Assembly: GCF_014529535.1 (NCBI RefSeq) | Contig: NC_050735.1 | Location: forward strand, 12,907,739 to 12,971,738 | Length of the DNA stretch: 64,000 bases | Reading direction: 5' to 3' | Source of the DNA: Bradysia coprophila | Lineage: Eukaryota; Arthropoda; Insecta; Diptera; Sciaridae | In this document: in pieces, positions 44,737 through 56,600 of the stretch | How positions within the stretch are numbered: the stretch's first letter is position 1 | Layout of the letters: each line of letters opens with the position of its first letter | The notes under the pieces: model-generated | What the model was told of the DNA's origin: nothing | What the model saw: the letters and a program-made list of their open reading frames with translations, nothing else | Database searches by the model: none | Program-made: the position numbers and the translations under genes

Positions 44737-46134
44737 CAGGCGTCCCACTTGTCCGAAATGTCCGAAATTTTACACATTTGTCCGAAATTGTTCGAAATGT
44801 CCGAAATGTCCGAAATTTTCTTCAAGATTTGACCGGAATGACATATTAAAATTTATAAAACCGTCTATACAAAAAAAAAAATCGCCTGCGGCGCGCTACA
44901 CAAACTTTTAATTGTACTTTCAATCTAACAATATTTTCTACCGAACTTTTCATCGTAATAAATATTTGAATAAATATTTTGCATCAATTTCTGAAAACAG
45001 TAACATTGAGGAAACCCTGCTCCTGCATCAAATTTTGGCTGACTTTTTTAATATTAAAAGTTGTCAAACTACTAAATACATCTAAAATTCTACCAAGTTC
45101 TTGATTTGTTCTTTTTTGAAATCTTTTCCTTGAAGTTTTAAGTACGAGACATACTTTCTTTTACAATGAGAAAATTTCTGGATCTAAATAAGTTTTGCTC
45201 GCTTCGCTCGTACTTGTTATTTCACATTTTTTTTCAGTGACTAATAAGTGACTTCCTTAAGAGGAACCGGTACTTTGCTGAAAAGCATACATTTGGGCGA
45301 TTTTTAAATACTGGAATTTAGTTTACTTTTGATGATATCTTTCCACGAGATTCCTTTTTCAAAAATGTACGACCGCAATTCCGACCACGAATGTGTTAGC
45401 TTTCAACAGAAAATAGATTTGGTTGTAGCAGTTTGACCAGCTCTGAGAACAATTAGCTGTTTATGAAAATTTCGTTAAACTGCTCACTTTTCTCAGAGCT
45501 GGTCAAACGACTACAACCAAAACTAATTTTTATTTAAAGCTAACTAATTCGTGGTCAGAATTGCGGTCGTACATTTTTCAAAAAGGACCGGTGCCTCTTA
45601 ATAATTTTTGACTAAACGAAGCAAACTCTTGCGAAAAATTTCAGAGAAAATATGTTTTGATCAAAGAATTGAAAATCGTACATAAAATACGCTTTATGCT
45701 TTCGGCAGAAACTATTATTATCCCGGTATGACGGGCTTTTTCATGTTTTCCCCGAAGCTCCTTTTGGTAGCCAGTTCGGCACTGGACAATCTTGAATATG
45801 TTCGGCCAGGCTTCAGTTAATTAAAGAATTTAACACTAACTTTTGTAGAAAGCTGTTAGATTTCGGGTCCCTATTCTGGTCTCACGTTGAGAAAATCTTC
45901 TACTTTAAAAAAAACTTCAGCAAATTTTGTGTATATCCTGCTCATTTCATTTAAAACCTTGGTTTTTGTTGATTGAATGGTTTCAAATGACTTGAGAGCA
46001 CCTCGGTTTGCGATTTTTTTGTGAAAATTAAAAAAAAATTGTTCGAAATCTTTACAGTAAATGTCCGAAATTTTTCTGAAAAATTGTCCGAAATGTCCGA
46101 ATTTCGGACAAGGCAAAATTTAGTGGGAGGCCTG
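44737..46134. mobile_element. Non-autonomous hAT-like transposon, 1.4 kb, with TCCGAAATG subterminal array
   Basis: Ends CAGGCGTCCCAC and GTGGGAGGCCTG (one mismatch as terminal inverted repeats), flanked by the exact 8-bp duplication CTATTTTC (44729-44736 and 46135-46142). Inside each end lie clustered copies of tgtccgaaat (left 44750-44822, right 46060-46105, mirrored). No transposase frame is recognisable. A second element is nested at 45257-45601. Termini match those of the element at 60241-61413. Confidence 0.9.
45257..45601. mobile_element. 345-bp foldback MITE with TTAA flanks, nested in the hAT-like element
   Basis: Sequence runs ttaa-gaggaaccggt ... accggtgcctc-ttaa. TTAA on both sides suggests piggyBac-type target choice. 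Long arms pair further in (gtacgaccgcaattc..cac / gtg..gaattgcggtcgtac; gctctgag / ctcagagc). Confidence 0.75.
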
Positions 46135-46263
46135 CTATTTTCAATTATGGGAGATAAATCTCCCTGGAAAATGACGTCACTCTTGTGATTTATCCCTTAA
46201 TTGAAAATGTACCTACCCTAAAGCTGTGTTGGGTGTAATATTATTACGAATTATTATGACTGT

Positions 46264-46450
46264 AGGGTGGGCGCACCAGTCTATGAAATTTTTTATCCAT
46301 TTTCATTCGGGATATTTTTTTGTCCGTTTACGTCGCGGATGCATTCTTAAAAATGGGAACGCGTTAACATTTTTGACGGATGAAAATATATTTTAGAGAA
46401 AACTATTTAAATATCTTGAAGTACATGTCCGGAGACTGGTGCACCCATCC
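46264..46450. mobile_element. MITE with GGGTGGGCGCACCAGTCT end
   Basis: Left gggtgggcgcaccagtct pairs with agactggtgcacccatcc at the right; inner tttttatccattttca / tgaaaatat matches loosely. Related by its end to 3329-3464. Confidence 0.6.
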
Positions 46451-46910
46451 AACTTTTTGTTAAATAGAATAATGTTCAGCATCGACGATGTTGAAATAGC
46501 CGTATTAAATAGAAAATTTTATGCTGAGTAACGTCACAAGTTATATTCCAAGCCATTTTTGTTCATTTAGATGTCGTAATTTAACGCAGCTCAATTGATG
46601 TACCAAAATAGCTCACGATTGTTGTTTTTTTTTGTACATTTTATTTCCGAACAAAACTCATAATACAAATACAATTTCATAAATTCACACATCCTACACA
46701 ATTAAATTCAAAAATATTTACTCACTAAGCCCCTGGTAAATCAGTCATTATTGCATTGACATGAATGTTAGAACCCATTTCCCGGGGGCTTAGTGCGTAA
46801 AATAACTTAAGTATTTGTTTGAAACTTTGTATTTTGCCTGGCGTGGTAACCACACTGTTGTTGACAAAATAGAAAGTTTCAAACAAGGAGATAATCTACT
46901 ATCGTTTCGC
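46451..46910. other. 3' flank of MEAF6
   Basis: Downstream region of the minus-strand gene. Near 46722-46800 a self-complementary pair (cactaagcccctgg / ccgggggcttagtg) may be a small hairpin. Confidence 0.35.
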
Positions 46911-47873
46911 CTATCGATGGCGTATCTTTTTGTTGGCACTAGCTTTCTTTGTCGAATTCACAGCCAGCTTATGTTTGACCGAACTGAGCGGGGTGGTAGT
47001 CGACTCTTTGCTCAATTCTTTGGATGTGGGCGTACTCGGACGAGCTGGAAATTTAAGTTTTTTGTTGTTTCAATAATGTCAACGATTGGAAAAATATATC
47101 CAAAGGCCTTACAGGTTCGCATATCTGGAGTAGATGTGAGATTCTTTCCAGCAAGTCTACTCAGTGGCAGCGATGACATCGGTAAATCGTGCGACGTTGT
47201 AACGTTATTGTTACCGCCAATGGTATTATCGCTGGAGTCTTCGTTTAACGATTCGGATTCGCTGCGCTCATCTGTGAAATGAATTCATTTTGTCACATTT
47301 TGATCTAAATGAACGGCTCGTCGACTAACTCACTTTTTACTTCGTGTCCATCATTCATTTCCGTCACGGCCTGAGAAATGAATTAAGGATTTATAAGGGC
47401 GAATCACAACAGAAACACATTGATTTGAACTCACAGCTGACGATGTTATCGATGATTTCGAGAACAAACGTTCGGCTTCCTTGAATTTCCGGTTACGTTT
47501 GTCCGCTTTCGATATGATGCTTTTGTTTGATGCCAAATATCGGTCCCATCCACGAATTATGTTGCCGTATAGTTGAGTATCTTCCAGGTACGAACCTTCG
47601 AAAGCATAAATTTGACGCTCGAGATTGGCCAGCGTCTCCTAAAAACGTGCAATTTTCAGTTAAAATCTCATTGTTTCTCCAATTACCGGTTCATTCAGCC
47701 GATGAAATGAAATGAATTTCCGATCAACAGTTGATTGAACTCACCGATATTTCAGCTTTTCGTTTCACCAGTTCGGCAAGCTCTGTGCGCGAATCCGAAT
47801 TGTTTGTTGTTGATTTTGGTGTAGCTTTCATTTTACGTTGTTTGTCGCTACCTTTTGGTAACGGAGAGCTCAT
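46911..47873 (-). CDS. MEAF6: Chromatin modification-related protein MEAF6 (Eaf6)
   Basis: Small shared subunit of NuA4/TIP60, HBO1 and MOZ/MORF histone acetyltransferase complexes in the nucleus (family knowledge). Exons in transcript order: 47745-47873, 47435-47638, 47334-47370, 47113-47271, 46911-47044; phases match, total 220 residues, close to the vertebrate protein of about 190-200. The N-terminal half is the conserved Eaf6 coiled coil: [13 protein letters not shown], then [35 protein letters not shown], and [21 protein letters not shown] end (here [17 protein letters not shown]). The C-terminal half is Ser/Thr-rich and poorly conserved, ending in a basic KKIRHR tail. ATG 47871-47873 was chosen as it gives an N-terminus of normal length; the frame is open further upstream. 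Confidence 0.94.
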
Positions 47874-48483
47874 GACTTGTTTTATGTTATGGGAAAGAAT
47901 GCCGGAATGCGTTTCACTGAAGCGAGCTTCTAAAGTATTGACACCTGCACCGAATTCGATTAGTGATATGAAAATATACAAAATGTTTGACAAAATGTCA
48001 ATTAGAAGTTATGGCTACCAAAGTCGTATTACAAGTGTAGCAAAATTAGAATGTGTATGTCAGAGTGACAGACAGAAGAACTATGACAACTATGAGTATG
48101 AGCAACTGCAGCGCCAATAATCAAGAATGCGTTGAGAGTGTGGACTACTTTACTTTTGAGTCTTTTGAGCGGGAATATTTGAAATTCGAATGGAGTGCGA
48201 AATATAAACAAAACTCATCATCAAGAAAATAACAATTGGAAACTGTCAGGGTTTTAGAATTACAAGACCATTAGGAATACGGAAACATGCGCGACTAGGT
48301 CATTTTTTATCAAAATTTAAGGACGCAGAATTTATTCATATTGGCACACTACGTGGCACACTACAAAGTTCTAACAGAACAGTATTTGATTGCTGTCGCC
48401 TTCGTGATATACTCAGATCAATGAACTTATAAAACAGTCATGGCCACTTTAACAAATTTTGCTGTTTGTATACAAGCAAAACC
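47874..48483. other. 5' flank of MEAF6
   Basis: Presumed promoter region; no core elements chosen. The plus-strand frame at 47731-48120 is antisense to MEAF6 exon 1 and not supported. Confidence 0.35.
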
Positions 48484-48713
48484 CAAGGTTCTGAAAGAAC
48501 AGGTTGAGACACTCACGAAGGCGGGTGAAATTAAATTTGTCAAACGCACTCATTACAAGTTGTGTGAAAAGTCAACTTGAAAAAAAAAATTATATTAAGC
48601 TGAAATTGTCATATTACGTTTCTCAAACCTAGTTGGCGCCACAGGAAAATTTTGATTCCACCGCCTTCGTGATCAACTCGAAAGTGTGTTAACCTGTTCT
48701 TTCAGAACATTGG
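48484..48713. mobile_element. Foldback MITE, AGGTTCTGAAAGAACAGGTT family
   Basis: Ends caaggttctgaaagaacagg and cctgttctttcagaacattg; gcgggtg/caccgcc pairing further in. About 230 bp, reverse orientation to the copy at 33138-33368. Confidence 0.8.
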
Positions 48714-49544
48714 GAAAAGCGATGAATTTTGACCAATTTCGGTCCTCCGTGGTAACATTAGATAACACAAAAACACTTTCTATCAAAGTGAAGGTCAACG
48801 AAAGCATGAAACAGGTATGGGCTACTGTTGATCCAGAGGACATGAAAAGCACTCAATTACATATTATTTTGACATAAATTCCAAGTGCGTTGAAGATAAA
48901 TCGGTCAATGAATTGAATATAAAACAATAAGTATTACCAAACCATACACACACGGATTGTGCTTGTTTTTGCTTCGAATCGAATGTACTCACTGAAAGTT
49001 ATGTTGAAAATTCGTCCAACGAGTACAATTTCGAGTACGTTCTACTTAATCTGATCTTGCCAGATTAAATTTTGTCATTTTGCCATAGGAAAATGCTGTT
49101 TGGAAACTAGTAATAGTTTTTGTATAATTATATTACATTCCATCATAACTTTGCTAATGTTAGCGATATTTTTTGTGAAACAGCTGGTCATAGCCTATGA
49201 CATTTCGTTGATATTTGCCAAAGTGAAGTTTTTATATCAGAAAATAGAGCGCATAGAATGAAGTACTTAAAAAAGGGTGGTGCATCTGTAGGTCAACGGA
49301 GGTTTCATATACCAAGTATTTTGCATTCATTGTTGAAAGTTGCTTATGTTGTTCATCGTCAAGATGTGCTCATCCTCTATAGGATTCCTCGGTTCGCCTC
49401 GTTGGCCTATAGAGGCGTCACATTTTTTTTTTTCAGTACTGCGGTCTTTGCGCTCTATTTTCACGTGAAATAACTTCACTCTGGTAAATATTCATAAAAT
49501 GTCATAGCAGTGAAGTCAGTTCACAAGAAAATACATCGTAAATT
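48714..49544. other. Spacer, nothing recognised
   Basis: AT-rich. The open frames at 48686-48877 and 49258-49473 have no recognisable motif. Confidence 0.35.
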
Positions 49545-49915
49545 TAAGTGCCAAACCACGTCGCAATTTTCTGGGCGTGAAGTGACAGTTTTGACATTGA
49601 CATTTTTGACGTTTTCATTTTTGACATCTAAAAAATTTCGTCGTAACCTCAATTGAAAACGTGAACTGAACACAAAACTTGTCTTTAAACAATTAATTTT
49701 GAATAATATTACAGTATTATCGTAAATACTACAATAAGGCTACTATAATACTGTTATATTGTTCAAAATAAATTGTTTAAAGACAAGTGTTCAGTTTACG
49801 TTTGCAATTGAGGTTATGACGAAATTTTTCAGATGTCAAAAATGAAAACGTCAAAAATGTCAATATCAAGACTGTCACTTCACGACAGAAAATTTCGATG
49901 TGGTTTGGCTCTAAG
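49545..49915. mobile_element. 370-bp foldback element
   Basis: Ends ttaagtgccaaaccac and gtggtttggctctaa. Arms of roughly 170 bp pair nearly throughout (gtgaagtgacag, gacgttttcatttttgacat, acttgtctttaaacaatt and complements) around an AT-rich centre near 49730. Confidence 0.85.
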
Positions 49916-50052
49916 TAGACGAAATTTAGTATCGAAATATCATTTCCTTATCAACACTTGAATTTTTATAATAATGTCGGTCGTAAATGATTAACAACAC
50001 CATTTTGTAATAACCAAGTTTCTAACATTTAAAAAATGTCTTTTAAACATGG

Positions 50053-50274
50053 TTATTGCAAAATGCTGCTGTTTCCCTCCAAAAACCAAATACCGCCATC
50101 TGGTTGTCGGTCCACATAATCGTAATGGCGGTGACATTCTCTGTTAGTTTTATTGGGTTGGTAAAACCGTACACAAGTCATGTCTTCCATTTCCGCTAAA
50201 AAGCCGCTTGCAAGCAGACGGAAAATTTGTATAACAATTTCGCTCTCTTGAAAATTCGTTTTATTCGACATCAT
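50053..50274 (-). CDS. Possible small protein, 73 residues, divergent from SF3B3
   Basis: Minus-strand frame beginning with two ATG codons and ending TAA at 50053-50055. Codon use looks ordinary for the window, with three Cys and a Trp/aromatic-rich end (GGIWFLEGN). No family recognised, no signal peptide. It lies head-to-head with SF3B3, about 355 bp between the two start codons, so a shared bidirectional promoter is possible. It could equally be a chance frame or one exon of a larger gene; an AG acceptor-like site (attattactag) precedes the start. Confidence 0.3.
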   Translation of the reverse strand: MMSNKTNFQESEIVIQIFRLLASGFLAEMEDMTCVRFYQPNKTNRECHRHYDYVDRQPDGGIWFLEGNSSILQ

Positions 50275-50629
50275 CCGCTAGTAAAACCTAGTAATAATAG
50301 TGAAAAGTAAGTAGCATTGATGTAAACTTCAATTTGATCGTAGAATTTTTCATTTCGGCAAACGAATTTATTGAGCATTCAGGTATCTTCAGAGCTTGAT
50401 ATTCAATTCAGGTTACTGCTCGTAGTAATGCTTAGATTGAGTTCTGTTCATTCATCGTTTGGTCACACTAAGCACCACACTGTGACCATGGTATTCCGAA
50501 CAGTACACAATCCGCCAATTCCACGATAGTCAAACTTTTGCATTTTTCGTGAAACATAACCTCAATTTTCATTGCATTCTCTCTCTATTTCCAGATGAAG
50601 TAAAAACATACACAAAAAGCTATCAAATC

Positions 50630-53600
50630 ATGTTCTTATATAATCTCACTCTTCAGCGTTCCACCACCATCACACATGCCGTCCACGGTAGTTTCTCTGG
50701 GACAAAGTCCCAGGAAATACTCATATCACGAGGCAAAAGCTTGGAACTGCTACGACCCGATCCAAATACCGGCAAAGTGTACACACTGCTCACCACCGAA
50801 ATATTTGGCGTCATCCGATCGTTGATGTCATTCCGATTGTCGGGCGGATCGAAAGGTGAGCATTTTTTGATTGATTGATTTGACAATTTGATTGCACTCT
50901 GTGGTAACATCAGCTCGCCCATTATCCATGACGAATTGATGAATTTACATTTTGTAACGAGTGCAAAGAGGAACAATTTGTAATTCCTTTAGTCGCATTC
51001 GTTCACAATCTCATTTTTGAACGAATTGAAACTAGAGAGAAACACGTGATCCGAAGACGGCACAAAATGGTGCTGTTACGATTGCACAACCGGATGTTTG
51101 ATAGTAGCCACGTTGACGACACGATCGCTTTGTGTGGTCAACTCGTTTCAAAATTTATTTTCTGATCATTCCGATCAAGTCTTAAGGACTCAATATTACC
51201 GAGCCATTGTAGTAAAGGAAACTAATAGACCAATGAATGCTCAATAATGCTTTCGGTGTGTCCACTTAACATTTCTGTCAGGACTTTTGGAACTTCGAGC
51301 AAAATTTTTTCCGTCACTTTCAAGCCATGTGCTTTCCACCAGTAAATCTCCCTCTAGTCACCAAGACTAATTTTAGAGAATTTTGAACAATCGACTTGAA
51401 TATCAAGATATCGGCAAGGCAACCGCAATTAAAGGGGTAGGTTTGTTCCAAGGCCATATGAATTGTCAAATTTCATCCATATAACCATAACCTCAATAAT
51501 ACCTCTGTGTAAATCGCGTAGGCGACGTTGGTTGATTTGTATGAAATATCACGTAAGCGACGTTGCTATGGATGAAATTGTCGTTGTTCGGGTTGTCAAA
51601 GTTCGTGTTTACAGTTACTTGGAACAAACCTGTTGGGCATGGACAGATCGATGACCTGTGTCTGACAAAATAGTCAGGAACACACGTCAAAGAGCAGCTC
51701 AATTGCTGATGACTTGGATACGAAGAGGAAATTGAAAAAACAGGATTTTATATCCTCGAATAGTACCCTCCCTCCCTGACTGATAAAATACTGTTAAAAT
51801 GAAGTAACAGCTGCACACACCAATTCCTTTTCGCCACGCTTGTTGTTGATCCAATTTAACGATGAGTGCCAATACAAGTTATTGTACCGAAGGAAGAGTA
51901 AATGCTTTGGATATAGGAAGCCCCAATAAACAACAACCATTTTATATGGGGTGCCATGAAGAAGCAACAACACTTAGATTTCCTCCGCCAAATTAAATTC
52001 ACAAAAAAACGAATCCGAATCGCTAGATTAAAATTTCGAAAACAAATTTCAATTTCTAGATTATGCTGTCGTCGGTTCCGATTCCGGTCGTATTGTCATA
52101 TTGGAATATATTCCGGCAAAAAATATTCTGGAAAAAGTCCATCAGGAAACGTTCGGCAAATCCGGATGTCGTCGCATCGTGCCGGGTCAATATTTGGCCA
52201 TCGATCCGAAGGGTCGTGCTGTTATGATTGGAGCGATCGAAAAGCAGAAATTGGTCTACATTCTGAACAGAGACAACGAGGCTCGGTTGACCATTTCGTC
52301 GCCACTGGAAGCTCACAAATCCAGTACGTTGACTTATCACATGGTTGGCGTCGATGTTGGCTTCGAGAATCCAATGTTTGCGTGCTTGGAGATTGACTAC
52401 GAGAAAGCCGATGCAGATCCTACAGGTGAGATTCGAATGTGTTGCTTGAGAGTTGGGATGGTGTGTGGCACACTTCACTGTTTCGTTGTTGAAATAAATT
52501 CCGAAATTTTTTCATTGATGTGCCAGATAAAAGTCTTTGAACCATTGATTCACCTTTTCCATAGGTGTGCCTCACTGATCGAAGTACGACATTTTCCTCC
52601 AATCCAAACCTAGTTTGGTCCGCTTGACAAACATGGAATTAAATTTCTTTTTTACCTTCTTTCAATAGGCGAAGCAGCTCAACGAACACAACAGACGTTA
52701 ACGTTCTACGAACTCGATCTGGGTCTGAATCACGTCGTGCGCAAATATTTCGAACCATTGGAAGAGCACGCCAATTTTCTGATCTCCGTACCTGGTGGAA
52801 ATGATGGACCATCCGGCGTGCTAATTTGCTCCGAAAATTATCTGACCTACAAAAATCTCGGCGATCAGCACGACATTCGTTGCCCGATTCCTCGGCGACG
52901 TAACGATCTGGACGATCCCGAGCGTGGAATGATATTCATTGCGTCGGCTACGCATCGCACCAAATCGATGTATTTCTTTTTGGTGCAGACCGAACAGGGT
53001 GACATATTCAAGGTGACGCTGGAAACGGACGATGAAGTGGTGTCGGAAATCAAATTAAAGTACTTCGATACGGTTCCGCCAGCCACAGCAATGTGTGTGA
53101 TGAAAACGGGTTTCCTGTTTGTCGCTTCGGATTTCGGCAACCAGTGAGTCTCAAATGAATGTTTTCGCTGCGGCCTCTGTTTTCTATTAATCGAATTTTC
53201 ACTTCAGTTACTTGTATCAAATCGCCCATCTCGGTGATGACGACGATGAACCCGAGTTCAGTTCCGCTATGCCATTGGAAGAAGGCGATACATTTTTCTT
53301 CGCACCAAGAGCACTGAAAAATTTGGTCATGGTCGATGAGCTACATTCGTACGCGCCAATTTTGGGTAGGTTTCACATCATTTTTGAATTTTTTGATGAA
53401 AAGACAGACTACCCCTTTCCGCCACGCTGATGCCTACTTTTGATGGGGTGATCAGTGCCAAAAAAAAAGAACATTTTTTTTGTTAAGGGAATAGAAAATG
53501 CTTTGGACATAGGAAGCCCCAATAGAAACTCCATTTCATATGGGGTGCCAAGAAGAAGCTACAACTAAAACGTCTTTCAACGATCAATTTGCCAAGTTAT

Positions 53601-56600
53601 TGTCGCATCGTCTAACGAAAAATTCTTATCTATTTCAGGATCCCATGTCGCCGATTTGGCCAATGAAGACACACCGCAAGTGTATCTGTTATGCGGTCGT
53701 GGACCCCGATCATCGGTACGTGTTTTGCGTCACGGTTTGGAAGTATCCGAAATGGCTGTCTCAGAATTGCCCGGCAACCCCAATGCTGTGTGGACAGTGA
53801 AGAAAAGAATTGATGGTAGGTACACACTATCGAAGCCGTTGTTGCGTTCGAAATGAGAGTCAATAGTTTGTTTGGTAGATTGATGACATAGGATTAAGAC
53901 CCACGACGAAAGTCCGGTTGTTCTTTTTGCGCCTTTTGCGTCTGGAGTACTGTAAATTGTTGTTCATTATTACCGTGACCTGGCTGGTGTTCATTGTTTT
54001 TCTCACTTCCCTTTCTTAACCACACTGGCTGTTAATGGATGATGTAACAGTCGGTGCCTAACAATGATGAAAGAAGAGAAAATGCTTACAATATCCACTT
54101 CAACAAACATCGATTTTATTGGGGTGCCACACAAACAAGCGACAGTTTGATTTAACCGGAGAAAAACGATGAAAAATATGGAAAGCCTGACTCAGGGTTC
54201 TGAGTGATTTAAATTAACGAAGATTTTAACGACCAGCGCGGTTCGATTTGTCCTTTATTAAATTTGAATTTATTTTTGAAAATCGTGTTGAATTCGGAAG
54301 CGACATTTTTGTTCAGAGGAGTCTAACTACCCTTAAGCCCTTCGTATGCTAACATTATCTGACAAACTAGATAGAATCAAGAAAGAATCAGAAATGTGAC
54401 GTGACACGGGTCACTCCCATTTGAATTGAACCCAAACAATCAGTCAAACAGTACTAATCAAAACTGGTGCCCATTGATTTAAAATGATGTATCAAACACC
54501 AGTTTTTCTATTTTCAGATTAAATCTGGCTAATAAATTGTTGCGATGACAAAATGTAAATCGGATTTGATAAAAAATTGAACCCCGGGGGAGGCTAAGGT
54601 AAGCGACAAACGTTCCGACTCCGAATAATGCAACTCGACAAAGTTAAACCGAGACGGTAGCTCTCGCGCTGTGCATTTTTAATGATGTTACTTATATCCG
54701 TGTTTCAACTGATATACTGTGATTACAACCAGAATTTATTATCTGAAAATATGCCCCGTCCAAAACAATTACGTCATTCGGCGCACACAGATCACTTTCT
54801 GCTTTAACGAGGTTTCTCTCTTTCTTTGCAGATGAGTTCGACGCTTACATTATCGTATCGTTCGTCAATGCGACTTTAGTACTGAGTATCGGCGACACGG
54901 TCGAAGAAGTGACGGATAGTGGTTTCTTAGGCACAACACCGACACTATGCTGTTCGTCATTGGGAGACGATGCTCTTGTTCAGGTATTTTAATTTGTCAA
55001 TTCAAACCAAAAAATGCAACGTCCGGTGACAACAAATTGAATTGCGTCATGGAGTCTTGTGTTGCACGAGAATCCATTTAGCGAATCTTTCAAGCCTAAT
55101 TCACGGGGTCACATACGAGTTCCTGGTAACTCACATTTACCCTGGGAAAAGTCCCCGGGCCTAGGATAGAAAGTATCAATGCGTTATGCATCTATTGCTT
55201 GATTGTCTCGTTTTTCGGATGTGAGGTCATCGGGGCCCGAAAGGGTTTTGTGGCTGATCTGCTAGAAAGATGAATGTCATGCAAATCGGCCAGACATATA
55301 GACATGATTAGGATACACTAACTCAATGGGGCTTACTTTGAAAGATTTGCGACCTTTTCGTTTGCGAAATCACCGATTCGTTCTGGATCGGAGTCGAATC
55401 TGGATGTGCTTATCACATCCGTGTTTTGTGCTAACAAGAGAGAAAAACCGATTTGTTCTGTGTTGGTAGGTCTATCCGGATGGTATTCGTCATATCCGAG
55501 CTGACAAGCGTGTCAACGAATGGAAGGCACCTGGGAAGAAGACGATTACCAAATGTGCTGTCAATCAGCGTCAAGTTGTGGTTGCTTTATCTGGCAGAGA
55601 ATTGGTTTATTTCGAAATGGATCCGGTAAGTTCGAACAGTTTCTCAATTGTACGCAATGTGAATTGCTGGAAAGTAAGCCATGACTTTCCGTAAAGTTGT
55701 AGTCCTTTACTGTACCACGAAGAGTCATTCAACGGCTTCACACCAGCAGTTTACACTCAAGAAGAAATTCGATTCATAAAATGAGGAAAAATGTCACTAG
55801 AATAATTTATGAAGACGGACCTTGTGTCCTGCAGTACTGATTTAACTACCCAAAAACTCTGATCGTTTCCACACTAAAAGCCGATACTTAACGAGTCACA
55901 TTTTATTCCTTCCAGACGGGTCAACTGAACGAATATACCGAACGGAAAAAGATGCCATCAGATGTGATGTGTATGGCATTGGGAACCGTGCCATCTGGCG
56001 AACAACGTTCATGGTTCCTCGCCGTAGGATTGTCTGACAACACCGTTCGAATCATATCGTTGGATCCATCTGATTGTTTGGCACCACGATCGATGCAAGC
56101 GTTACCGTCGTGTGCCGAATCGTTGTGTTTGGTCGAGATGGGTACGTCTGACAGCAATGAAGAGGGAAAAACGCACAGCATCGGTTCGTTGTATTTGAAC
56201 ATTGGTCTGAACAACGGTGTCCTGCTGCGAACAGTATTAGATCCAGTATCCGGTGATTTGGCTGACACACGAACGCGATATCTTGGCTCGCGACCGGTGA
56301 AACTGTTTCGAATCAAAATGCAAGGGGCAGAAGCAGTTTTGGCAATGTCTAGTCGTACGTGGTTGAGTTACTATTACCAAAATCGATTCCATTTGACGCC
56401 ATTGTCCTATGAAACATTGGAATATGCGTCCGGATTTTCGAGTGAACAGTGTGCCGAAGGTATTGTTGCCATCTCGACAAACACTCTGAGAATTTTGGCA
56501 CTGGAAAAATTGGGCGCCGTATTCAATCAGATTACATTTCCGTTGGAATACACTCCGAGACGTATGTTGGTGCATCAAGATACGGCAAGGTTAATCATAG

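Noticed and set aside
46815..47282. 155-codon plus-strand open frame
   Set aside because: It is antisense to MEAF6 exons 4 and 5, whose minus-strand reading has correct splice phases and family motifs.
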